In this document: positions 47,281-56,733 of the stretch, in pieces
Numbering within the stretch: position 1 is the stretch's first letter
How the letters are laid out: every line of letters begins with the position of its first letter
Source of the DNA: Scalesia atractyloides
Lineage: Eukaryota > Streptophyta > Magnoliopsida > Asterales > Asteraceae
Assembly (NCBI GenBank): GCA_947069175.1
Contig: CAMTDV010000012.1
Span: forward strand, 37,046,341-37,110,340
Direction: 5' to 3'
Length of the DNA stretch: 64,000 nt
Program-made: the position numbers and the translations under genes
The notes under the pieces: generated by a model
Databases searched by the model: none
Told to the model about the DNA's origin: nothing
Seen by the model: the letters and a program-made list of their open reading frames with translations, nothing else

Positions 47281-47350
47281 GGGGCTGCCGGGTTTCAAAC
47301 CCGGGTCGGCCGGAAGATTTAAACATCAAACACTTAACCACTCCGCCACT
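47281..47350 (-). other. tRNA-like module D (class II type) in Tekay-2 5' LTR
   Basis: The minus strand reads gtggcggagtggttaagtg (A-box-like, as in tRNA-Leu/Ser). About 30 bases on comes a 5-bp T-stem, CCGGG and CCCGG, around the loop TTTGAAA, then cagcccc and TTTTCTTTT, like a Pol III terminator. The acceptor stem does not pair, so it is not a tRNA gene. In the 3' LTR the loop is the consensus TTCGAAA. Confidence 0.6.
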
Positions 47351-48194
47351 TGCTGTTTTTGTGTATTCAAGGAAGCAAATAAAACCTTAAGTTCACCGTG
47401 AATCTATCTGTTTGCGCCAAAAACTGAAACCGATCATCGGCTTTCAACTTTCCAGACGTTTGAGTGATCATGAGTTACTGATTATAACCGATGAAGCATT
47501 TGCAACCCACGTTTTAATCAATTCAGTCTTCAATTGAATTCGATTCTTATGATTTTCGGGTTTGATAACCGAAATCAATTACTTCCAATTTTCACTAACA
47601 ATATCATCATCTCATAACTCGGAAACACTCACAGAACATCCAATTTCACATTTGCTCTATTTTCTGTTCGTCGGAAACGCTTTCTGAAATCGCCGGACTT
47701 TCGCCAGAAAACCGTGACATTCATCGAATCTGTAAATTTCTCAATTCTTTCATCTTCTATCCATTGTTAGACTTTTACTAACTCAAACCCTTCAATCAGA
47801 ATCGGTCCCAGACGACGTTGTCGGATAATCAGCACTCGCCGGAAAATTTCTGAAAATTCCGAAATCACGCTGTGAATCGGTATGAGCATCTAAACTCTCT
47901 GATAACTCTTGTTTAGTCACTTAATTTCACAATTAGTTAATCAAAACTGTTAATTGGTCTGCTCAGACGGAATTCGTAAACAGAGCCGACGACCTTTGCC
48001 GGAGTTCTGAGAAAAATCATCTTTCCGGTACATTCATTTTCCAAAACTTTCTCTATCCGTTGCATTTCAATTATTTATAAGTTTTGTTAATTGAATTGAA
48101 CAAGAACAGTCGAATATCAATTGTCTGGGTTGTTTTAACGAAGAAGATGAAGTTTAGGTTGTGTATATATTTAATATAAATCGGGTTATATCTC

Positions 48195-48265
48195 GGGTTA
48201 GACACACAGTCCAGCGGTGGACTGTGTGCATTTGAAACATAGAGATACCGAGTTCGAGTCTGTCC
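48195..48265 (+). other. tRNA-like module A in Tekay-2 5' LTR
   Basis: About 71 bases. Perfect 11-bp hairpin (48203-48213 with 48218-48228, loop gcgg) overlapping an A-box-like agtccagcggtgg, then a B-box-like gagttcgagtc at 48250-48260. Confidence 0.55.
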
Positions 48266-48363
48266 TTGTTCCGATTCGTCACAATATTCAAACCTTTTAT
48301 AAAACCCAAATACGGAATCTTTCAGTTAGTATATAAGAGAAATAAAAACAAGTATTTTAACCA

Positions 48364-48433
48364 GGTTAGACACACAGTCCAGCGGTGGACTGTGTGCAAA
48401 GTTAAACCACAGGTCGCGGGTTCGAAACTCATC
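48364..48433 (+). other. tRNA-like module B in Tekay-2 5' LTR
   Basis: Same hairpin as module A (48371-48381 with 48386-48396), then gcgggttcgaaactc (48416-48430) with a full GGTTCGA B-box core. Starts 169 bases after module A. Confidence 0.6.
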
Positions 48434-48531
48434 ATGCACACCGGTTCGACATAATTAAAATCCTTTTTAAAATAAATGAATTCTGAATAAATTAAATATT
48501 ATATAAATATAATTAAAAACAGAAATATTTC

Positions 48532-48608
48532 GTGTTAGACACGTAGCTCAGTTGGTAGAGCTACGTGCACGCGTACGAGACGTCTTGGATTCGAGCCTCA
48601 CCCAACGC
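48532..48608 (+). other. tRNA-like module C in Tekay-2 5' LTR
   Basis: tagctcagttggtagagc is an excellent tRNA D-arm and A box, extended here to a perfect 10-bp hairpin (48540-48549 with 48558-48567). B-box ggattcgagcc follows at 48587-48597. Starts 168 bases after module B. Confidence 0.65.
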
Positions 48609-48629
48609 ATACATATACAAGTCCGAACC

Positions 48630-48672
48630 GGTCAACAGTCAAAGTCAATGGTCAACGGTCAACGGTCAACCC
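48630..48672 (+). promoter_or_regulatory. Cluster of ggtcaac words (W-box cores on the minus strand)
   Basis: Four ggtcaac copies plus agtcaaa and agtcaat in 43 bp. Read on the minus strand these are GTTGACC; TTGAC(C/T) is the core bound by WRKY transcription factors. Also present in the 3' LTR (56756-56810). Confidence 0.5.
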
Positions 48673-49098
48673 AAAAAGTAACATTTTTTATATTTTTATT
48701 TATTTATTTAATTTAAAAATCAATTAAAAATACTTAAAAATAATATTTTTAAAGTTAGAAAATGACCTTAAACTCACAAAAATATATCTAAAAATCCTAT
48801 TAAAATTGTTAATAAAATCCACTTATTTACCGTACCTTTTCGTTATTATTTAGGTTAGTTATTCCTCGTCGATCAACCCTCTAAACTCGTGCGCATTCAA
48901 CATCATCAAACGAACGCACCCAATGTGAGTGAATCTCTACGAATCCCCTTTTTAATCACATTTTTGGGGTGTATCATGTGTCTTATTATTTATTACATTT
49001 AAACACTTGTGCATCCATCATATCAATGATCAAATGTGTATTCAATATGTATCAATTGTTTGTGTGGTTAATTTTTAGATTAAATTTATCATTTTCAG

Positions 49099-49280
49099 TA
49101 CATACATCATCATAGGCCGTCTGTTCCCCATTACCTATGAGCGGAACCGTTCCCCATTACCTATGAGCGTGAACGAGGCGTTGCTAACTCACGATCGGCT
49201 CCGTTTGATTGAGCCTTGATCGCACATACATCATCATAGGCCGTCCGTTCCCCATTACCTATGAGCGGAACGTGACGTTG
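49099..49280 (+). repeat. Internal repeat in Tekay-2 5' LTR
   Basis: gttccccattacctatgagc occurs three times; catcatcataggccgt marks two larger units of about 113 bp. Repeated in the 3' LTR at 57225-57405. Confidence 0.8.
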
Positions 49281-49723
49281 CCAACATATACATTATCATT
49301 CATGTCATTTGCTCATGCAAGGTGGTTTGTTATTTGTTATTGTATGTTTATTTATGTTTGCTCACATATGATTATTGCACAATTTTTCCATGTTAAATAT
49401 AACAAGAAATCAATAATAAATGTTTTCTAACAAGGTTCACTCGCCAACTTTTGTTGACCCGAAAACCCCCATTTTTACACATGATACAGGTGATCCAGTT
49501 GCAGCAAGAAACATATAGGACGGCTTAGAAGAATAAATCGGTTTAGGCTTTGGATTGTTTATTTAGTTACTTTTTCCTTGTAATTGTATGAACTTGTTTG
49601 GAATATTGAAGTTGTAATTTTGAATTTAATAAATATGAAACATATTAGTAAACATCATGAGCCTTGGTGATAACCCAACTATGCCCCGACTCTTATTCCG
49701 CTGCGGGTCGGGGTGTGACAGAT

Positions 49724-49735
49724 TGGTATGAGAGC
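49724..49735 (+). promoter_or_regulatory. Primer binding site of Tekay-2 (one mismatch)
   Basis: TGGTATGAGAGC, three bases after the LTR; differs from the Met-type TGGTATCAGAGC by one base. Confidence 0.85.
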
Positions 49736-50526
49736 CATGACTATAGGGATATAGGATAGGTTATTAGACCCTTAGAGCCTATACTATAGTTGATTAGAAT
49801 TTTTAAATTGTTTATGTGTTACATGCAAAATTCATGATGTTTATATGCTTTATGTTTATTGTTACATTTAATGTTATGCAAGCATGTTCATAAGTACATA
49901 TTATTATACAATGCCTATCATGATTCATATTCTCATAACATATCATATCCATGAGAGTACACACCACACAATTTCCATGACTTTTGCAACGATTTTTGTA
50001 TTTTCAAATCACATGAAAGTGAGTTCTCATGACGGGCATGTAGTAACTGGAAGGGTACAAGTACCGGTAGTCGGAACGTCCTGTCTAGGCTTGGCATTCG
50101 TATAAATCCAAAATAAAGGACCAGTTTGCCTACCTGGGGACTAACGATGAGAGTACGAAGGACCTATTAGGCCAAAGCATGCTATACCAAACGTCATGTG
50201 AGCTAACCCCACTTTGAGTTGTCATTGTGTCTACACCTGGACACCCTCCGACCATACATCTCGCAAACATATTTCATGGTTTTCATTCGGGTGATGCGAG
50301 TGTTAAACCGCCAATACCAATGTGAATCCTACTAAGCCAATAGTCATGGGGGCCCACATGACTATACAGGCGATGGTATGGGGGACATTGGAGGCTCAAA
50401 CATGAGCAAACCCAAGACATCCTATGGATGTAGTTGCATTATTGATGTTTATGTTATTTTTTTTAAGACACATAACACCTAAAAAGACTCCTTAAACTCA
50501 CAATCTTCTTATGTATGTTCCTGTAG
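49736..50526 (+). other. 5' leader of Tekay-2
   Basis: About 790 bp without a gene; chance ORFs only. Confidence 0.6.
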
Positions 50527-51636
50527 ATGTCGGCTAGGCAGCAACGTGGGGGTAGAAGGTTAGGAAGGTCAAACGAACGCTTGGCCACCCAAATCGCAAA
50601 ACAAATGGCCGCGGTGCTTCCTGACATCGTAATTCAAGTCCAACAAGCTCTCGCCACAAATCCCCTCAATCCTCCCCATCAAGAAGACCAGAACGTTGAC
50701 AACCTTCCATCCAAAAAGTGCTCTTACAAACACTTCAAGTCTTGCGATCCCCCGAAATTTGAAGGGACCGAAGGTGTCACTGCTCTCCTCCACTGGTTTG
50801 AGGAAATGGAAAACACCTTCCTCAATTGCGATTGTCCCGAGGATCGCAAGGTACGTTACGCAACCGGGAGACTATTTGGAGTAGCTCTTACCTGGTGGAA
50901 TACAGAAAAAGGTAAGAGAGGAATCGAAGATGCAATGGCCTTAACATGGGAGGAGTTAAGGGAAATCATGACGAGACGCATCTGTCCAAGAAGCGAGATC
51001 AAAAAGTTAGAGGATGAATTTCACTCATTAAAGCAAAAAGAGGGAGATCATACTTCCTATAACAAACGGTTTTTAGAGTTGAACCAAATGGTCCCCAACT
51101 TGTTCACCCCAGTATACCGCTTAGTCGAACACTATATTCGAGGCCTTCCCTCGAAAATTCAAGACTCAGTTCTAAGCATTTCGCCTGCAACACTTGAAGC
51201 TGCTATGGAACTAGCTACCGAGCTTACCGAGAATCGTATTCGTAACGGCAAATTTAAGGACGAGAAAAAGAAAGCCCCCATTGAGGGCCAGACTTCAAAC
51301 CATTCCACCTCCTCCACAAAGTTTGCTAATAAGAGGAAACGAAACACCAGAAACTTTGCTGTCACACAAACAAATTTCCCTATCCCTGCGGCACCCATCA
51401 CTCAAGTTGCCCCCTCATCTGTACCATATAAAAAGCCATACTTCAGCCCATACCCAAAATGCAACCGTTGCCAATACCATCACTTTCCTGATCATCCCTG
51501 CGAACATTGCATCGGCTGTGGCCGCGCAGGTCACACCGTTCAAACCTGTCGCGCACTTCAGCGAACGAACCGCCATCAGCCCTCAACCCAAACCCAGCAT
51601 CAGATAGTGGGTCAAGCCCAACAACTTTTATTCTAA
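50527..51636 (+). CDS. Tekay-2 Gag, ended early by an in-frame TAA
   Basis: 369 codons from MSARQQRGGRRLGR, in the same frame as pol. The Retrotrans_gag core spans about residues 86-235 (LLHWFEEMENTFLNC, ALTWWNTEKGKRG, WEELREIMTRRICPRSE, VEHYIRGLP). Residues 312-341 hold Cys pairs ending in the knuckle CIGCGRAGHTVQTC (CX2CX4HX4C). A second knuckle, CYNCGDPNHFRNTC, is just after the stop (51706-51747), so TAA cuts through the nucleocapsid part. It was probably CAA (Gln) before a C-to-T change. The start is chosen because it is the first ATG after the leader and matches the MPPRR-type start in Tekay-1. Confidence 0.9.
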   Translation: MSARQQRGGRRLGRSNERLATQIAKQMAAVLPDIVIQVQQALATNPLNPPHQEDQNVDNLPSKKCSYKHFKSCDPPKFEGTEGVTALLHWFEEMENTFLNCDCPEDRKVRYATGRLFGVALTWWNTEKGKRGIEDAMALTWEELREIMTRRICPRSEIKKLEDEFHSLKQKEGDHTSYNKRFLELNQMVPNLFTPVYRLVEHYIRGLPSKIQDSVLSISPATLEAAMELATELTENRIRNGKFKDEKKKAPIEGQTSNHSTSSTKFANKRKRNTRNFAVTQTNFPIPAAPITQVAPSSVPYKKPYFSPYPKCNRCQYHHFPDHPCEHCIGCGRAGHTVQTCRALQRTNRHQPSTQTQHQIVGQAQQLLF

Positions 51637-51684
51637 CCACCTGCCCAACATGTAGCCCAATCCTACTACCAACCCAACTATCCC

Positions 51685-54600
51685 ATGGTGCAACCTATGC
51701 GGGCTTGTTACAACTGTGGAGACCCGAACCACTTCAGGAACACCTGTCCATGCCTGGTGAATATCATCCATGCCCAAGCTCAAGCTAATCCAGTAAACCA
51801 GGCTAATCAAGCTCCTCCACCTGCAAGAGGAAGAGCTTTCAACATCAACGCTAATCAAGCTAGGGCTGACAACAATGTGGTTAACTGTACGTTTCTCATC
51901 AATGGTAGTTATGCATCCATGTTATTTGATACTGGCGCGGATAAGAGTTTTGTGTCCTTAGAATTTGAACCCATCCTCAACCAAACTGGTGATAAACTCA
52001 TGGAATCCATAACGGTAGAAGTTGCTGACGGAAAACCGGTCTCATTAAACTCTATTATACGCAATTGTACTCTCACCCTAAACGATCACGATTTTCCAGT
52101 TGACCTCATACCTATGAAGTTGGGAAGTTTCGACATTATAATTGGTATGGACTGGCTCAGCCAACATCATGCTGAAGTTGTATGCCGCGAAAAGTTCATT
52201 CGCATCCCTCTTACAAACGGTCAGACTCTACGAATCTTTGGAGAAACCCCTTCGAAAGGACTCAAATTGATGTCCTGTCTTCAAGCCCGAAAATATCTCC
52301 GCAAGAATTATGTCGCATTCCTAACTCATGTCGTCAAAAAGGGAATCAAGGAGAAGAAACTCGAAGACATCCCAGTAGTAAAAGATTTTCCGCAAGTTTT
52401 TCCTGACGACATTTCAGGACTTCCTCCCGTGAGAGAAGTCGAATTCCGCATTGATCTTATACCTGGAGCTACACCAGTTGCAAAATCTCCTTATAGGTTA
52501 GCCCCATCTGAAATGCAAGAGCTAGCCAGTCAACTGCAAGAGCTGACTGACAAAGGATTCATACGTCCTAGCTCATCCCCTTGGGGTGCACCTGTCCTTT
52601 TTGTGAAGAAGAAAGATGGAACATTTCGCATGTGTATCGACTACAGAGAACTCAACAAGTTAACGGTCAAGAACCGCTACCCATTACCTAGCATCGATGA
52701 TCTTCTAGACCAACTTCAAGGCGCCAGCTGTTTTTCAAAAATCGACCTTCGTTCTGGTTATCATCAACTCAGAGTACATGAAGAAGACGTCCCAAAGACC
52801 GCCTTCCGAACTCGTTATGGTCAATACAAATTCATGGTCATGCCATTTGGTTTAACCAACGCCCCAGCTGTCTTCATGGATCTAATGAAAAGAGTCTGCA
52901 AACCTTATCTCGACCGTTTTGTTATAGTCTTCATCGACGACATCCTCATCTACTCAAAGTCTAAGTCTGATCATGAACGACACATTCGACTCATCCTTAC
53001 ACTCTTAAGGACAGAAAAGCTGTACGCTAAGTTTTCGAAATGTGAATTATGTTTAAGGGAAGTACAATTCCTTGGACACGTCGTCAATGACAAGGGAATT
53101 CAAGTTGATCCCTCAAAAATCAAGGCAGTACAGGAATGGCAAGCGCCACGTACACCTACAGAAGTAAGATCATTTCTTGGTTTGGCTGGTTATTATCGTC
53201 GTTTCATTGTAAATTTCTCCCGTATTGCTGTACCACTCACGGCTTTAACACATAAAGGAAAACTCTTCATATGGGGACCCAAACAAGAAGAAGCCTTCCA
53301 AACCCTTAAACAAAAACTCAGTGACGCACCTATCCTCACACTTCCTGAAGGTTGTGATGACTTCATGGTTTATTGCGACGCGTCAGGGCAAGGACTAGGT
53401 TGTGTACTAATGCAAAGAGGAAAAGTGATAGCTTATGCTTCTAGACAACTCAAAATTCATGAGAAGAACTACACCACCCATAACCTGGAACTTGGAGCCG
53501 TTGTGTTCGCTCTTAAGATATGGAGACATTACCTTTACGATACTAAGTGTGAAATATACACTGACCACAAGAGTCTTCAACATATCTTCAACCAAAAGGA
53601 GTTGAACATGAGGCAACGAAGATGGGTCGAACTTCTTAATGACTACGACTGTGAAATTCGGTATCATCCTGGCAAGGCAAACGTGGTGGCCGATGCGCTC
53701 AGTCGAAAGGGTTATACGAACTCCATTCGTCTTCTATGTTCGCAAATCATAACCGACATCAAAGATCAAATCCTAGAAGCCCAACATGTATCAGTAACGG
53801 AAAACGACGTACGCAAGGAGCTGTCTTGTGGAGTTGAACTTAAAATTGAAACTAAATCCGACGTTATTCTGTACTATCTAGATCGCATATGGATTCCTAA
53901 TCACAATAACCTTCGTGATTTCCTTATGAATGAGGCGCACAAAACACGATACTCTGTACACCCAGGGGCCGACAAGATGTATCAAGACCTTCGATACACC
54001 TACTGGTGGCCTGGCATGAAGAAGGATATCGCTGTTTTTGTTTCCAAGTGCCTTACATGTTCCAAAGTAAAAGCTGAACATCAAAGACCCTCAGGACTTC
54101 TAGTTCAACCTGAAATACCTATGTGGAAGTGGGAAAACATAACCATGGACTTCATTACCGGGTTACCTCGCACCTCTAGTGGGTATGACACTATATGGGT
54201 AATCATTGATCGTCTTACAAAATCAACTCACTTCATTCCGATTCGCGAGGACTTCAAGAACGAGAAGTTAGCTCGTATCTACATCAGCGAGATCGTAAGC
54301 TGTCATGGTGTACCGTTAAGCATTATTTCAGATCGTGATGGTCGTTTCACTTCACGAACATGGCAAGCCGTACAAGCCGCTTTAGGTACACGATTAGACC
54401 TCAGTACCGCTTATCATCCTCAAACTGATGGACAATCTGAACGCACCATTCAAACTCTTGAAGATATGCTTCGAGCATGTGTCATAGACTTCAAGGGAAA
54501 TTGGGACGCTCATCTACCATTAGTTGAATTTTCGTACAACAACAGCTATCATTCAAGTATCGGCATGGCACCTTTCGAAGCTTTATATGGTCGTAAGTGC

Positions 54601-55200
54601 CGATCTCCGGCATGTTGGCACGAAATTGGAGAAGCTCAAATCACCGGTCCAGAATTGATTCAGGAAAAAACATACAAGATCCATCAGATTCAAAACAATC
54701 TTCTAGCGGCACAAAGTCGTCAAAAGAGTTATGCAGACAAACGACGAAAGCCCTTGGAGTTTAACATTGGTGATCATGTACCTTTAAAAGTATCACCGTG
54801 GAAGGGAGTAGTTAGTTTTGGTCAGAAGGGCAAGTTAGCACCACGCTACGTAGGACCTTTCAAGATACTCGAAAGAGTAGGACCTGTAGCATACAAGCTT
54901 GACCTACCAGAAGAACTCAACAGAATTCACCCCACATTCCACGTATCAAACTTGAAGAAGTGCCTCGCCGATGAAAACCTCCATATTCCCCTAGAAGATA
55001 TTCAGATCGATGAATATATGCACCTCATTGAAAGACCAGTAGAGATCATGGACTCCGGAGAAAAACGTTTAAGACGGAGTCGTATTCCAATTGTTAGGGT
55101 ACGCTGGGAGTCGAAACGAGGACCTGAGTTTACTTGGGAACGTGAAGACTCAATGCGCGAAAAATACCCGTATCTTTTTCCTATTACCACTACTACTTAA
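51685..55200 (+). CDS. Tekay-2 Pol with chromodomain (protease, RT, RNase H, integrase)
   Basis: 1,171 codons without interruption; the ATG is only the first Met after the stop, and the true frame is continuous with gag. Domains: knuckle (residues 8-21); protease LFDTGADKSF (catalytic Asp 82) and IIIGMDWLSQHHAEVV; RT with CIDYRELNK, FSKIDLRSGYHQLR and FIDD (Asp 418-419); RNase H from VYCDASGQGLG (Asp 565) to GKANVVADALSRK; integrase zinc finger (His 758 region to CLTCSKVK); core MDFITG (Asp 822), ISDRDGRF and TDGQSERTIQ; GPF module (YVGPFKILERVGPVAYKL); C-terminal chromodomain-type segment (about 1115-1168, ending REKYPYLF). All catalytic residues are present. Confidence 0.95.
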   Translation: MVQPMRACYNCGDPNHFRNTCPCLVNIIHAQAQANPVNQANQAPPPARGRAFNINANQARADNNVVNCTFLINGSYASMLFDTGADKSFVSLEFEPILNQTGDKLMESITVEVADGKPVSLNSIIRNCTLTLNDHDFPVDLIPMKLGSFDIIIGMDWLSQHHAEVVCREKFIRIPLTNGQTLRIFGETPSKGLKLMSCLQARKYLRKNYVAFLTHVVKKGIKEKKLEDIPVVKDFPQVFPDDISGLPPVREVEFRIDLIPGATPVAKSPYRLAPSEMQELASQLQELTDKGFIRPSSSPWGAPVLFVKKKDGTFRMCIDYRELNKLTVKNRYPLPSIDDLLDQLQGASCFSKIDLRSGYHQLRVHEEDVPKTAFRTRYGQYKFMVMPFGLTNAPAVFMDLMKRVCKPYLDRFVIVFIDDILIYSKSKSDHERHIRLILTLLRTEKLYAKFSKCELCLREVQFLGHVVNDKGIQVDPSKIKAVQEWQAPRTPTEVRSFLGLAGYYRRFIVNFSRIAVPLTALTHKGKLFIWGPKQEEAFQTLKQKLSDAPILTLPEGCDDFMVYCDASGQGLGCVLMQRGKVIAYASRQLKIHEKNYTTHNLELGAVVFALKIWRHYLYDTKCEIYTDHKSLQHIFNQKELNMRQRRWVELLNDYDCEIRYHPGKANVVADALSRKGYTNSIRLLCSQIITDIKDQILEAQHVSVTENDVRKELSCGVELKIETKSDVILYYLDRIWIPNHNNLRDFLMNEAHKTRYSVHPGADKMYQDLRYTYWWPGMKKDIAVFVSKCLTCSKVKAEHQRPSGLLVQPEIPMWKWENITMDFITGLPRTSSGYDTIWVIIDRLTKSTHFIPIREDFKNEKLARIYISEIVSCHGVPLSIISDRDGRFTSRTWQAVQAALGTRLDLSTAYHPQTDGQSERTIQTLEDMLRACVIDFKGNWDAHLPLVEFSYNNSYHSSIGMAPFEALYGRKCRSPACWHEIGEAQITGPELIQEKTYKIHQIQNNLLAAQSRQKSYADKRRKPLEFNIGDHVPLKVSPWKGVVSFGQKGKLAPRYVGPFKILERVGPVAYKLDLPEELNRIHPTFHVSNLKKCLADENLHIPLEDIQIDEYMHLIERPVEIMDSGEKRLRRSRIPIVRVRWESKRGPEFTWEREDSMREKYPYLFPITTTT

Positions 55201-55218
55201 ATTTTGGGACGAAATTTC

Positions 55219-55233
55219 TAAAAGTAGGGGATA
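55219..55233 (+). promoter_or_regulatory. Polypurine tract of Tekay-2
   Basis: aaaagtaggggatac before the 3' LTR; same tract as in Tekay-1. Confidence 0.9.
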
Positions 55234-55417
55234 CTGTAACATCCGTCGAAAAACGGGTTTCCAAACCCGCTTCGTTTGTTAATCGAATATCAAGTTATAA
55301 AATTTTGTTGCGTATTTATGGTTAATTTTGATTTTAAACAATACATAATTAATAAACATTTTAGAATTTAAAAACTATAATTATTAAAAAGTAAAAATAA
55401 ATTAAATAAAAAAAAAA

Positions 55418-55483
55418 GGGGCTGCCGGGTTTCGAACCCGGGTCAGCCGGAAGATTTAAACATCAAACACTTAACCACTTGCT
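55418..55483 (-). other. tRNA-like module D in Tekay-2 3' LTR
   Basis: Here the T-loop is the consensus TTCGAAA between CCGGG and CCCGG, but 8 bp (tccgccac) of the A-box side are lost between two ccac repeats. Confidence 0.6.
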
Positions 55484-56322
55484 GTTTTTGTGTAATCAAG
55501 GGAGCAAATAAAACCTTAAGTTCACCGTGAATCTATCTGTTTGCGCCAAAAACTGAAACCGATCATCGGCTTTCAACTTTCCCGACGTTTGAGTGATCAT
55601 GAGTTACTGATTATAACCGATGAAGCATTTGCAACCCACGTTTTAATCAATTCAGTCTTCAATTGAATTCGATTCATATGATTTTCGGGTTTGATAACCG
55701 AAATCAATTACTTCTAATTTTCACTAACAATATCATCATCTCATAACTCGGAAACACTCACAGAACCTCCAATTTCACTTTCGCTCTATTTTCTGTTCGT
55801 CGGAAACGCTTTCTGAAATCGCCGGACTTTCGCCGGAAAACCGTGACATTCATCGAATCGGTAAATTCCTCAATTCTTTCATCTTCTATCCATTGTTAGA
55901 CTTTTACTAACTCAAACCCTTCAATCAGAATCGGTCCCAGACGACGTTGTCGGATAATCAGAACTCGCCGGAAAATTTCAGAAAATTCCGAAATCACGCT
56001 GTGAATCGGTATGAGCATCTAAACTCTCTGATAACTCTTGTTTAGTCACTTAATTTCACAATTAGTTAATCAAAACTGTTAATTGGTCCGCTCAGACGGA
56101 ATTCGTAAACAGAGCCGACGACCTTTGCCGGAGTTCTGAGAAAAATCATCTTTCCGGTACATTCATTTTCCAAAACTTTCTCTATCCGTTGCATTTCAAT
56201 TATTTATAAGTTTCGTTAATTGAATTGAACAAGAACAGTCGAATATCAATTGTCTGGTTGTTTTAACGAAGAAGATGAAGTTTAGGTTGTGTATATATTT
56301 AATATAAATTGGGTTATATCTC

Positions 56323-56392
56323 GGGTTAGACACACAGTCCAGCGGTGGACTGTGTGCCTTTGAAACATAGAGATACCGAGTTTGAGTCTGTC
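56323..56392 (+). other. tRNA-like module A in Tekay-2 3' LTR
   Basis: Hairpin identical to the 5' copy. The B-box is changed from gttcgag to tttgag. Confidence 0.55.
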
Positions 56393-56492
56393 CTTGTTCC
56401 GATTCGTCACAATATTCAAACCTTTTTATAAAACCCAAATACGGAACCTTTCAGTTAGTATATAAGAGAAATAAAAACAAGTATTTTAACCA

Positions 56493-56559
56493 GGTTAGAC
56501 ACACAGTCCACTGGACTGTGTGCAAAGTTAAACCACAGGTCGCGGGTTCGAAACTCATC
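56493..56559 (+). other. tRNA-like module B in Tekay-2 3' LTR
   Basis: The A-box part has lost the gcggtgg loop region (cacagtccactggactgtg), but the B-box gcgggttcgaaactc is intact. Confidence 0.55.
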
Positions 56560-56657
56560 ATGCACACCGGTTCGACATAATTAAAATCCTTTTTAAAATA
56601 AATGAATTCTGAATAAATTAAATAGTATATAAATATAATTAAAAACAGAAATATTTC

Positions 56658-56733
56658 GGGTTAGACACGTAGCTCAGTTGGTAGAGCTACCTGCACGCGT
56701 ACGAGAGGTCTTGGGTTCGAGCCTCACCCAGCG
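56658..56733 (+). other. tRNA-like module C in Tekay-2 3' LTR
   Basis: tagctcagttggtagagc A box and gggttcgagcc B box, both at consensus. GGGTTAG at the start can pair with CTCACCC at the end at six of seven positions, like an acceptor stem. This is the best tRNA-like copy in the window. Confidence 0.65.

Larger units (their letters stand above)
47097..49720 (+). repeat. 5' LTR of Tekay-2
   Basis: 2,624 bp, tgtaacatccg to gggtgtgaca. It holds four tRNA-like modules, a ggtcaac cluster and an internal repeat described separately. I see no clear TATA box (gtgtatatatttaat at 48161-48175 is possible). Confidence 0.93.

Noticed and set aside
48532..48608. A functional tRNA gene in the Tekay-2 LTR
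   Set aside because: D-arm and B box are good, but the acceptor stem, anticodon stem and overall fold do not close properly. I report it as tRNA-like only.
51685..55200. A host protein gene
   Set aside because: Domain order, flanking LTRs, primer site and target duplication show it is the pol of an LTR retrotransposon.
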